From the NCBI RefSeq assembly GCF_000208745.1, contig NC_030854.1, forward strand, positions 6,726,003 to 6,790,002: a DNA stretch of 64,000 nucleotides, read 5' to 3'. The notes under the pieces were generated by a model that was not told the origin of the DNA, ran no database searches, and worked only from the letters and a program-made list of their open reading frames with translations. Shown in pieces: positions 38,801 through 50,431 of the stretch (the first letter of the stretch is position 1; every line of letters begins with the position of its first letter). Source of the stretch: Theobroma cacao. Taxonomy: Eukaryota; Streptophyta; Magnoliopsida; Malvales; Malvaceae. The position numbers and the translations under genes are program-made.

Positions 38801-39137
38801 GTAAGAAAAAAACTTATCATTCTTCATACTATGAGTATAAAATGCAAATGCCCCTGAAAACGAGAGATGCGATTAGTATTGCCCAAATGTGAACATCTTC
38901 GCACCTGTGGAATAGTAATGATGATAATTCTTCATAGCATTCTGAAGACTGAACTGGATGTCGAATGCTTGGGAGGCCACCGATAAATTCCTGTTTGCAT
39001 ACATTTATTCATAATTTGAAGCCTCCTTATGATGAAGGCTTCTAGGTATTGATTGACTCTTTTTTCTGTTCTTATGCCAGGATGATCAATTCATTGACAT
39101 GTTCTACCAGGCATTGCAAAAGGTGCATCATTCTTGA
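35887..39137 (+). CDS. DCP1: mRNA-decapping activator DCP1
   Basis: DCP1 binds and activates the decapping enzyme DCP2 in P-bodies and so promotes 5'-to-3' mRNA decay. Exons: 35887-36045, 36204-36244, 36367-36416, 36502-36646, 37179-37235, 37984-38107, 38202-38666, 39081-39137; all GT-AG, 365 aa, against about 367 in Arabidopsis. Residues about 12-140 form the EVH1-like DCP1 domain (LNLTVLQRIDPFIEEIL, SRKDVEGSLFVVKR, FQFIVMNRRNT, EVNGIWFYNPRECEDVANLF). Then comes a low-complexity Ser/Pro-rich linker with FVNFFS near its start, as in plant DCP1. The C-terminus (ISRDKVRDALLMLVQDDQFI) fits the trimerisation helix. The start MSQTGKLMP is the family start. Confidence 0.94.
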
Positions 39138-40925
39138 GCATCTAAAGTTGATCCTCTAAACTTCATTTCAATGTTCCATGTGCACCATATACTTTTATTT
39201 TCTTCAGTCAGGTATCTCAGCTTTGACACATGATTCGATCTGCCCTGATTGTTAAAGGAGCACAAGGTGTGAAAACGTACTTTGAGTTGCTGATGTGGCA
39301 TAAAGGCTGTAGGTCACATAGAAATAAACCTAAACTCTCACCTTCATTTCCTCCACAAACAAGGTCACCATAGTTCCATCCCCATCAAACGTTGCAGCAG
39401 ATGTGGTGAGTGGAGGATAAGGTGAAAAATTACCGCATTAGTTTTGGTTCAGGATTTTCAGGCAGCTTGATGGCATGTGTTTTTGTGGACTCTAATCTGC
39501 TCTGCTGTCAGTTGATCGAATCAATCACAGAAGATTGAATGCCTAATTCAACAAAGTAAAAGTCTGAGGTGTGGAATGGACATTGAAACAGAGTTTGAGG
39601 GTTAAAATGGCGTTTAGACTTAAAGCAGTAATGGAATTCCCCTTGCCAGATTTCTTGGATTCCTCAATGATTGTAAAATTGATTCTGTTTATAGTGAGAC
39701 CACTCTGTCCTGTCAATTTATAGGAGAAGTTGCTCGTGTCAGTGTCAGCTCTTTCCGTCTCTTGGAAGCATTGGAAGCTTGGTTTAACATGGTTGTATCG
39801 TTTGTTTGGTGGAGTGTACTAGTAGGAAAAAGAAGTTGTTCTTTTCTTTTATTCGGCTTAAGTGCTAATGATGTATGATGTAAGTTCCTGGGAATATTTA
39901 GGATTCTGCAAGCATTTGTCCAAGACTTTGCTAATGTGACTTCAAAGTTATATTTAGCCACTTGAGAAATATAGGCTAGGCTAGGCTAGGCTAGCAGGAG
40001 CACCATTTTTGTCTAAAGATTGCTTAATCAAAGTTTAGCTGAAGTAGCTAATAATGAATTTTTAAACTTCCAAGTACTAAAGATTGTTTCACTATAATTA
40101 ATTTGGGTATGAAATGTACAATCAACAGCGAAAGGGCTTTCTTTCTGTCTTTGGATTTGGAATTATTTAACACCATTTTTTGAGTGAATTTGTATTCTAG
40201 AAATCGAATCCTAGTATAGAAAACATCCAATTCTAAATTTATTCCCTTCACAATCTCAAGTTTGTACTTTTAATCTCTCAATCCCGATCTTAATAAACTT
40301 AATCCTCACACCTTTATTAAAATTCCATTTAAAGATAATTGATATTAATAACCGTCATTCTTATAGTTTTATTAAAAATCGATTTACTGATAATTGATAA
40401 CAGCATTAAACATTAATACGAAATAATTTTGTTTTTAATAAAAATATTTAGAAGACTTAAGAATCTTTAAAATACTCTACTGTTATTTAATTAAAATAAT
40501 TTAAACTGTTACCCATTAGGTCGTCTAGTAAACCACCTCAATATATAAGTTACTAGAAAATACTATATTAGCTAAGTTTAGATAAAAATCTTAACACTAT
40601 TATCAATTATTCGTAAATGGATTTTTAACAAAAATTTAGAGACTAAGCTTGTCGGTATTGGGATAAAAGGACTGCAACTTCGGATCTAAAAAATCAAATT
40701 CAAACTTCGAACTAGTTTAAACTATCTACAGCGCAGTGATGCATACAGATTTTTGAGTGTAAATGGCAATTAGGCAAAGGACTTTAAACAGGCCCATGGA
40801 GATAGCGGCCTTCTTCATCTAGGTTGAGCCCGCCCAATCACGCAGTATTGTTCTGTGGCAACTGGCAGCAGGCAACACAAGGGAGCTGGGACTCGGCTTG
40901 TTCCTTACTTGCCTTTGCAGTAGAC
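39138..40925. other. Intergenic between DCP1 and the RRM gene
   Basis: The first several hundred bases are likely DCP1 3' untranslated sequence; the rest is AT-rich. No exon was seen. A TAGGC microsatellite lies at 39972-39994. The last 120 bases are GC-richer and likely hold the promoter and leader of the RRM gene. Confidence 0.5.
39972..39994 (+). repeat. TAGGC microsatellite
   Basis: Four perfect TAGGC units plus TAG. Confidence 0.95.
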
Positions 40926-41852
40926 ATGGCGGCACTCAGAAGACTTATTACTGGAAACCCAAAACACTCTTCCCTTATTCCTCCTACCCTTCTTATTTTC
41001 CGTAGAGGTATCGCCTCTAAGCTCTTCGTTGGAGGTACTCTTTTTCTCTCATTTTCATCCACTTTTTTATTATCCTATTGACTGATTTCAATCTTTTTTA
41101 TTATCTGTTATTTTAATAGTTTCTGCTACAGAATCCGCTGCTTATCCTTTAAATAGAAATCTCAAATCAAAGTTATCTTTCAATGACAGATTCATAGTAA
41201 TTGAAAATGAAAGCATGTTTAGGCTGAAATTACTTGAAATCAACAAACCCAAGTAATAAATCTGTTTATAACATCTTAGTACTTTGGTATGTTTATCATC
41301 CAATAGTGACAGTTACAACACTGAATAAAAAATGGTTGCTTAATCTCATAGTACTACTCTTTTGCTCATTACATTCCCTTTGTAAACAGGTCTATCATTT
41401 TACACCACAGAGAAAGGATTATTAGATGCATTTTCCCAGTATGGTCAAGTTATGGAAGGTCAGTAGGTGATTGGATCTATTTATGTGATAATATTGAGCA
41501 ATAGTCTTAGGCTTTTAAGACTTTGTTCGCTTAAAAGTATACCGACATTGTTACTTTTGCCAGCCAAAATTGTAACCGATAGAGTTTCGGGTAAATCTAA
41601 AGGTTTTGGATTTGTTACTTATGCATGTGAAGATGAAGCTGAGAAAGCAATAACTCAGATGGACGGAAGGGTACAGCATTCTTTTCCTTTCCTTTTTTTA
41701 TTATGGTATCTTAATGATTTCAGAAATAACAAAGTGATTATTGACAGGCTCTGAATGGACGTGTTATTTTTGTTGACTATGCGAAACCCACATCTAATTT
41801 GGGTGGTTCACCTATAGCCAGGGGACCTCCTGATCCAATAACCAAAAACTGA
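40926..41852 (+). CDS. Small single-RRM RNA-binding protein, probably mitochondrial
   Basis: Exons 40926-41034, 41390-41458, 41564-41670 and 41748-41852, all GT-AG, give 129 aa. The first about 30 residues (MAALRRLITGN...FRRGIAS) are basic and lack acidic residues, which fits a mitochondrial presequence. One RRM follows at about 31-110: RNP2 is KLFVGGLS and RNP1 is KGFGFVTY; the domain ends with GRVIFVDYAKP. The tail SPIARGPPDP resembles a plant organelle RRM group (Arabidopsis At3g08000-like, from memory). Relatives in the ORRM group aid C-to-U editing, but editing is not shown for this protein. The glycine-rich tail of GR-RBPs is missing. Confidence 0.88.
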
Positions 41853-43013
41853 CGGCTTTGATAAAGACACATACATTTCAAAGACACTGTCAGTGAGAAT
41901 TAGATACAATCTTATGTTATATACAAAGCATATTATCCTAATAATTCATTTGCACAATGATAAAAGTGGTTCACAGTCATTTCAGATCAATCTAGCAGCC
42001 CAGAGGTCTGCTCAGCACTAGAAAGCAAGAGCTGATAGAAGTTTGCATCAAAATCTTGTGGTCAAAGAATCCAGTGAAGGACATTGGCTACTAAAGTTCA
42101 TAGGTTGTTTTTGTATTTGTTATTGTAGTTGCTTGGGCATGATGCATTTGAGTATGTTGAAGCAGCAGATACTTAAAGCTGGCTTTATGGAGAACAAATA
42201 AGGTAGTTAGTCTCGAATCTTATAATACTCAATACTGATTTGTTTGTTTTTGTTCAATAAACTATCTTCCTTTTAAGTAAGATCGTTAATGTGAATATTG
42301 CTGTACCTCCATTACCATGATATGAATGCAATTAATTTATCACTAGTATGCCAAGTTTATGCCAGTGACTTTCTTTCATTTGGAAGATTCCTTCATACTT
42401 GTGCATGTATGATCAAACTGGTGAGAGTGAACTGGGAAGATATCTTTTGTTTTGATTGGTGCTGGTGCTGGTGCTGAATGTGAAGATATTGGCTAAGCTG
42501 AATTTGTCATCTTTTGCAGCTAAGAAGCTTGAAGGCATCAGCGGTAGCAAGGGCTTAGGATTGAATCATAAGACAGTATTAATCATTTATGAATTTGAGT
42601 TATAGATGGGGCTTGTATTGAAAGTTTTTGTTCATCATCATGTTGGTTGGTTATCATCCGTGATACTAAAATATCATTGTAGACTTTGAACAATAACTTG
42701 GGGCAACCTTTTTTTTTTCAACCTATTTTGTTTTATTTGAGTAATATTTCACTAATTTGCATGTGTTTGAGAAAGACTATAGATCGTTTATGCTGCTTTG
42801 GGACATGTTTGGTTTGTTTATATACATGGTTGTAACTACTTGGTGTATGAGAATTTTATGGGGCTTGAACAACGGAAAATGTTAAAAGAATCCAAAAAGA
42901 ATAAGTCCTTAACTCTTTTCCTTTCAAGTTTGTATTATTTACACAAATTTCTATCTCCTTAGAAAAAATATGTTAAATGATGAGAAAGCAAGATAAGGAC
43001 CTCAAACTCTCCA
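41853..43013. other. 3' flank of the RRM gene
   Basis: Moderately AT-rich sequence, probably with the 3' untranslated region of the RRM gene. There is no recognisable exon. A (GGTGCT)3 word lies near 42,460. Confidence 0.45.
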
Positions 43014-43018
43014 TTTCG

Positions 43019-44652
43019 TGCTGGGATTCGACTTTATACTCAAATAAGAAAATAATTAAAAATTAAAAATATAATGCAACGAAAAAATAAATTAATATTT
43101 AATTAGAAAAATAGTCGAATTTTACAAAATTAAAGTTTGTGCTTTTCATGTAACTTTCAAGTTAATTATAAACACTTATAAGTTTAATAGTTACATACCT
43201 TGTTTTATATATCGTAATCAAAAATCAATTAAATCCAAAATATTTGCTTTTTCACTGTTAGGATTTATCAAATCTTCAATCACTTAAGTGTTTGGCTTCT
43301 AACAGTAATCCACATAGTGATCAAATAAGACCTTCTCAAAGGTAAGACTTTTACTTGTGCTAATAAGTTTTGTTTCTAAAACAAAAAGATAAAATTTTTT
43401 TGCCTAATCTTATTTTTGTCAAACAAAAAAAACTATTTTTCTTTTCTTATTTTATGAAACAGTTGAGAAATGGCTGGAGGTTTAGAGTTTTAGTTTGCAA
43501 ACATAATATATTTATATAGTCGAACTAAGTTGTGACCCTAAATACAATAGTTGTATTTTAATTTAATTAAGTTTCTATGAACTTAATTAATTTTTCACTT
43601 TATTTTGGTCTCTTTCAATTAAGTCCAACTTAATTAAATGTCCTTATTTAATCCCAATCATGTCACTTAATGCATGTGACCCATTAAGCTTTTAACATGT
43701 TGGCAATAAATATAAATCCTAATCAAATATCAATTTGATAATTTATATGTATAGATCATGAGCGGCATCTAGCAATACATCATAAGCACCCAAATATTAG
43801 AGAGTTAATTAAAGAATTTGACAAAACCCTTCAGTGATAAGCCTATCAGTGCATACGGTCCTTTCATCAAATATCCCGGATATATCATTAAGTATGGCTC
43901 AGTGTCTATTGGTGATATTCCATATTAGTTTTCATAATTCATGACTAACATTATGAATTTAGGAAACTAACTTTCCTCAAATTCATCATACTTGAGCCAA
44001 AGACTTTATACAAGTTAATCAAGGATTAAGAACAAGTGAGATACATCCCCTCATATCACTTGGGGTGATGAATCCTCTTTTGACCACTCATTCACCTTCG
44101 CATGCTTCATGGCATACCCAAAAACACCTTGTTTAGGCATTTGGTCGCTTCTAAACCGGTAGAAGTGAAATCAAAATATGTCATTCCCCATACAAGATGA
44201 CTTGGTGTCTCAAGTCTAAGGATTAGTTGCACGACTATCACATGAAAACATATTCCATAGGCATTTGAGTGAAATACCAAATGAAGTTCTCATAACAGGT
44301 CATGTTTAGTGAACTTGTTCTTTAACAAGTACCTACATGTTATCCTTAAGTATCCCATATACTTCAATTTATGAGATCGATTACTTACTTCCCAAGTAAG
44401 GAGGCTTAACATGTACTAGTCTTTAAGCATTGTCAATGCCTTGTCTTGGTAATAGAATGGCTAAGAACAATTTTAAGAACATGGCTTTAATGCATAGTGA
44501 TCTCATAATTGTAATAACTTTGCAATTCTCTAACAAGGCTTTTATGTTCCATGGGCTTCATCCAATTAGTACTTCATAACTCCTTATTATTGCATTAAAT
44601 GACAATATATATTAATTGACCAATCCAATTGGTTCAATGGCATATACCAACA
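43019..44652 (-). repeat. 3' LTR of the Copia-type element
   Basis: 1634 bp. On the plus strand it starts TGCTGGGATTCGAC and ends CATATACCAACA. It is alignable end to end with the right LTR, which is longer because of a tandem duplication and an extra piece near its end. Confidence 0.85.
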
Positions 44653-44665
44653 ATCTCCCACTTGC
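44653..44665 (-). other. Polypurine tract
   Basis: On the minus strand GCAAGTGGGAGAT sits directly before the 3' LTR start TGTTGGTATATG, as expected for the plus-strand priming site. Confidence 0.75.
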
Positions 44666-45262
44666 ACTTGAGTCAATTGTTAACATATCCAATATCAAAC
44701 TTTTTCGCTTAGCAATTGTGTCTCTACTAAGACAACTCAAATTGCAATATTTGAGAATATGTTAATTTATATGTTTGACAATCTCCATTATCATAATCGA
44801 AATATTACTTTAGATTACAACGAAACCTTGATTCCATTATTATGGCTCTTGTTGTTACTTTAATAACTTGGAATCGTTTATTGGTTCATTAAACCAATGA
44901 TCCAAATATCTCTTCTTTTGTATCCTAAACAAAAAGTTTGTATCTGATTATAGATATAATCATACAATTATCTCTTGTTTTGAAACCAGTCCAATACAAC
45001 TGCTCAATCATAACTTTATATTACTTTTAACATTTAGGATTCTCTCTATGTTAAACTCCTTTAACATGTAATCCTAAATTTTTTTGTTGAATCCCTTTTT
45101 AGGCTCTAACTCTTTACTCCCATTTTGTTTTTCTTATACTGGAAAATGTATCTTATACACTATTAATGAGTAACTTATCTTGCTCCCACTAATCTTATGA
45201 TGTGCACAAAATATGTTTATCTTATTCAATGCATTCAACTATTTTGAATTTATTACATTGAA

Positions 45263-48183
45263 TGTCACGACCCGGAACTCCCCATCGAGCTCGTGACAAC
45301 CGTCGCGAGGCCTCGACAAACATTCTTCACCCCGAATGTTGATCAAAACCTCGCAAGGCTCTCGTATCAGCTTCTGCACTTCCCCGGTGAGCAATAGTTA
45401 TCAAATATCAAAATTCGAAGGATTACAAATCATTTTCAAATCAGAACATAACATATTATTTTTTGGCTCAAAGGGGCATTTTCGTCATTTTTTTTTTCGA
45501 AAATCTCAAAACTTGCTAAAAATGTAGTAGGTAAGCCGAAAATATATATTTAATGATTTAAAAACAAATTAAGTATTTAAAACATTCATTTGAAGTGAAA
45601 ATTTGACCATTTGAATATAATAAAAATATTCATAAAATAAACTATTTTCTTGTAAAATAATTTTCATAAAACTATCGGTACATAATTCTTATAGCGTAAA
45701 AGTTAATTATATTCATGTATACTATAAAGCAGATAACCAAAGCATAAAATTTCTTTTACAGTGACACGTGGGCCCACATCTAACCAAAATGCATCGGAAG
45801 CTGGAAACCTACAGCTTTTATCGATTCGAGTCCAAATGAAAGTCTTTGTCAAAGTCAGCTAACTATGAAATTCCTCGAGCCTGAAATGTGAGGAAATGAG
45901 GGTGGTGAGATTATAAAATCCCAGTGAGTAAACAGATACCATCTAAATTATCTAAAGTCGAGTAAATAGAGACAATTAAAATAAGTCATCACATTGTAAT
46001 TTCATTACCTTTCAACTCATTTCAACAAAATAAAATCAATCCATATAAATCGAGTAATCAACCTGGCTAATGAATTTTTTAAAACTTTGGCTCGTGGCAA
46101 AACTCATACTCGGTGATACCTTGCGCAGGGCATCCAACCGAGTCCGCCAAGGCTGTTAAAATTTTTGTATACACTTAAAATATATTTTTAGTTTGAGAAA
46201 AATACAGTCGTTCCTTGGCGTTGGCTGAGTACCCCTTCACGTGGTGGTTTGACGTGAAGTGAACCCTAAGCTTTACCCCAGGAGATACCCTACGCGTCTC
46301 TCTGTTCGAGGTAAGAATATAATGGAGTTTACCGTGCCCCTCTAATAGGCTGGTCCACAGAACACCTTCTGCAGTGAATAATTAATATATACTCCATTAA
46401 TCAATAAAATTCATTCTAGCATGACATGGCAATTTATTACAACCTAGCCTCTCAAGGCTGAATACTCAGTACAAATAATTCTAAACTAAAATCAGTTTAG
46501 CCATTCATGCTCATATATTGTCATAAGCCATTCAATTTAAAACCATAAATTTACAACAGAAGCAGACAGTCTCCAATTACTCTATTTTCAAAACCAGTAT
46601 TCGATTTTCCAGAAAATTTATAAAATCACAATTTCTCTTAAAGCATAGCAATGTACCATTTAAACCCATTTTTCATAAAATCACACAATTATATAAAACT
46701 ACTCTAGATAATTAAGACGATAATAAGTTCACTCACAGTTCTAGGAGTCGATGTACTCCTAATCCCAGTCTCCAAGCCCAATCTCTGTACTTTTACCAGT
46801 GTACTTTGCTCATCACCTATCCACAATGTACAATACATAATTCACCACATCAATGCTTGACCATTATAAAATCAATTCAGGCTCGGTATATATGCATGAT
46901 ATGATATGCAACTTATCCGATTACCGCTTATATGCGGTGCTGACCTAATTCGGCCTATTATCTTCAATTTAATTCCAAATCAATTCTTCTCACTTTCTAC
47001 ACTCTAATTATACTTAAATTACCTTAGTGAGTGTGAATGAGATTCAATTTATCAGTCTCGATAGCAAATTACGAAAATAACCCCAGTGGGTAAAATTCAT
47101 ATTTTTGCTTCAAAAATTCCCATTATTTTTCTAAGCTCATAATTCATCATAATTCCTCAAATAAACATCAAGATCATTAGCCAATATTCACCTAGAAAAT
47201 TCGGCCAATAATGGTAATGGAGGAAAATAAATTCTTTTCTTATTGTTTTGTTCCTAAATATGCTAAACTAACTAAAAACACTAACATAACTTAAAATCAA
47301 ATTAATCTAACAACTTTCTCTCTCCTAACCCATTTGATCAGCCACCAATTCATCATGAAAACGTGTAATTTAATCATGGAAAATAAGGAGAAATGCTTGG
47401 GAATAAGAAAACTCAAGCTTAATAGAAAAAATCTCACATTTTTCACTTAATTTCCTTGAAAATTCACACTTTTTCTTTGATTTTCTCTCTCTAGGGTTTT
47501 GTTTTTATTTTCTCTCTCTTCTTGCTGGTTTGGCCAGCCATAGGGTGGAAGATGGGATGATTTTTGTGCCTTTTAAAAAGGAAAATAATAAATTAATAAA
47601 GGTGTGACACGTGGCATCATGTCATTGGCCTGTTTTTAAAACTTTAAAAATTTTAATCCTTTTTATCTCCACCACACAATTAGTCAATGGTCAAAATGAG
47701 GATACGAGATGACCATGTGCTGGAAAAATGTCCTGGTGGTGGAAAATTACTGTTTTGCCCCTGGGGTGGTAAAATTACCATTTTACCCCTATACTCCAAA
47801 TTATATCAGAATTAAAATTTTTCACTTCTAAACCTCAAATCATACTCCAATAAGTCAAATGGGGCCAAAAATCTTTTCTAAAAATTCCCATTTTCTCCCT
47901 AAGTGGAAAATGACCATTTTGCCCTTAGATAGCGAAAATTTCGATTTGACTCCAAATTGATCCTCGAACTCCGAATCACCATATTAAACCATTCTGGGAC
48001 TTTAAAATTCTTAATTTCATTGTAAATTCTCTATTTGATCTAGTTCGAGGCTTAAATCAACATTGTTGTACCTCTAGGTATAATATCGACTTTTGTAAAT
48101 TTTTCGGAACTCTCTTAGCATGCAAACATGCTATCCATCACATGTATGTCATGACAAATATTTTTATAGAGTCGGGCTTGTCA
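45263..48183 (-). mobile_element. Long Gypsy-like LTR (copy B), nested in the Copia-type element
   Basis: Plus-strand start TGTCACGACCCGG and end GGGCTTGTCA; 2921 bp. It shares long blocks with copies D and E: CGCAAGGCT near 45,350, CCTTGGCGTTGGC near 46,215, CCCCTCTAATAGGC near 46,340 and the 3' block TTGTACCTCTAGG near 48,067. Directly to its right the minus strand reads AAGTGGGGGAGAAGA, a typical Gypsy polypurine tract. It is therefore the 3' LTR of a truncated element rather than a clean solo LTR. The five bases on the left are TTGAA and do not match those directly right (TCTTC). Confidence 0.75.
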
Positions 48184-48543
48184 TCTTCTCCCCCACTTGG
48201 ATCAACCATATGATCCTTCTTCATGACTGATTTCGATATCCGTCTAAATATTAATATTTTAATATTATTTCATTAATAAAATATTATTTTATTCTAAAAA
48301 TTTTATCTTGTCTCCTTGGTACCCAAAATACCTTATTATGCCTCACTTGACTTCCGAATCGCCTTTTATCTCACAAATTCTCCTCCGATAAAATTATTGT
48401 TATTTTCTCACTTGCGGAATATTTTATCCTAAACTACTCCTTTCATCTTTTATCACTTTTAAACATTTTGATTGACCTCAATTTGCATTTGATCAACTTT
48501 ATTTATCACCATATCAAAGTATGGGGTATTTCATTGAATAAAG
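48184..48543 (-). mobile_element. Possible internal stump of the element carrying copy B
   Basis: It begins on its own strand side with the polypurine tract next to copy B and shows no coding potential. At 48542-48548 the plus strand reads CATTGAA; TTGAA at 48544-48548 matches the five bases before copy B (45258-45262). If this is the true target duplication, the insertion is 45263-48543 and has lost its 5' LTR and most of its interior. One five-base match in this interval could be chance. Confidence 0.35.
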
Positions 48544-49546
48544 ATTATTATCCAATTATTCATGTTGGATTTTTTAGTAGACTCATCTTACATGAGTAGG
48601 GCATCAATATGCATCCTATTAATGGTTTGTATTTAATGGATTTATCTTATGAATTATGCATCTTTATGCATCCTATTCAATCAATTTTTGTACATAGATG
48701 TTATCTATTGGATTTCATAATTTCACGACCCTTTGACCTTTAAAGTGTCATTAGCTCCCACTATTTCTATCATGTATAGAAATCTTGCTAAGTAAGCTTA
48801 TTTACTTTCCTTTGGGATGTTATATCCCTAACTTTTATGTATACTTACATGTCATTAGTCATTCATCATTGGTTATGGGATGAAATCCTCTCAAAGGTTA
48901 GTTCATGCAATTAATTGGGTTTAGAATGCTTTATAATTTATCTCTTATGATTTCAATATGATAATCAATTGTTATTTAGTTCTAAGTAATCTTAATTTAG
49001 ATCTAAAATTTTAATAAGAATGCTTCTTGACTAAATATGTTTATAATCCTATTATGAATTCATTGAGTTATGACTCAATTTTATTTAGTCAACTCATTAA
49101 TTCCCTTTTTGATTCATAATCAAAAGAAAAATAATCTCACAATGATATTATCATTATGACTTAGTATTGATTATCATATATTCAAGGTTATACTTAAGGA
49201 TAAATAATTTAGAACAATTTCAAAATAAAATGAGATATAATGTAAATATATAAATATATATATAAGCTAAGCATCTCATGCTAGCAAAATATAAGTCTAT
49301 GTTTCCTAAACATAAAATAAATATTTAGCCATAAGCCCAACACCAAAACATCTCATCTTGACAATCATGTCATGAAAACATTCAATGTTCTAAAATTATT
49401 TATTGTTCCACAATCGAATCTAGGTCGACAAGCTTGATCACCATTAACTAAGGTTGTCCCCTTCATGATCTTATTCTTCATTGCTCCTTGTCATTAGTTC
49501 CTTCAGTATGTCATACATATTAAAACCATTAATAAAGAGTAAGGTA

Positions 49547-50431
49547 TCATATACAAAGTAGTGAAAAATTAATCATCATGTAATTCATATCTAAAGTGGA
49601 AGCTTCATTTTGTTTCTTCCCTTTGATGGATTCAAGATAATCCCTGCAATTGTGCCTCCAATGCCCAAGTTTGCCGCAGAAATGGCATTTATCATTATCC
49701 TTGTCTTTCTTCACTCCTCCAGTAAGCTTTATACCTTTTGAAGTTGATGCTTTTTCACCCTTGTCTTTCTTAGAAAATTTTCTTTTCTTTTTTTTATTTT
49801 TCTTAAAAGAGACAAGATGAATTGAAGGTGTCTCCTTCGCAATGGTGTTCTCAGCCTGTGTGAGTATATTCAATAAGTCTGAAAGGGTTACCTTAATCTT
49901 GTTCATGTTGAAGTTCAACACAAACTGTGAATAGCTCTTTGGTAGTGAAGAAAGTACAAGGTCTATGCTTAAATCATGATCCGTAACCCAACCCAACTAC
50001 TCAAGTCGAGTGATATATCCTATCATCTTAAGCACATAAGGCCTTATTGGGCTTCCCTTAGACATCTTATATCAAAACAATTCCCTTGAAATGTCGAATC
50101 TCTTTGTGTGACTTTCTTTATCGAACATTTCTCTAAGGTTTAGGATAATATCCATAACATTCATAGCTTCATGTTGCTTTTGAAGATTTGGAGCCATACT
50201 AGCCAACATCACATATCTGGCTTGATCGAGATCATCCATATAAACTCTATAGGCCTCCTGTTCCTCATTTGTAGCATCATCGCTAAGCTCCTTAAGAATA
50301 CGACCATCTAAGACATAAGCCTTTTTCTCTTGTTTCAAGATAATCTTGATATTGCGAGACCAATCAATGAAATTTGGGCCTGTCAACTTGTTTGCATCAA
50401 GTATGCTTCTAAGTGACAAACTATTTGCCAT
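49547..50431 (-). pseudogene. Copia-type gag with two stop codons
   Basis: The minus strand reads MANSLSLRSILDANKLTG, the usual gag start with NFIDWSRN, through the dimer region to SLPKSYSQFVLNFNMNK, a Lys-rich linker and a perfect zinc knuckle CHFCGKLGHWRHNC (49687-49646; CX2CX4HX4C). The frame stays open except for TGA at 50074-50072 and TAG at 49999-49997. Both stops are one C-to-T change from Arg or Gln codons, as expected from decay of methylated DNA. Otherwise the gag is well kept, so the copy is not very old. No protease active site (D-T/S-G) follows. Confidence 0.85.
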
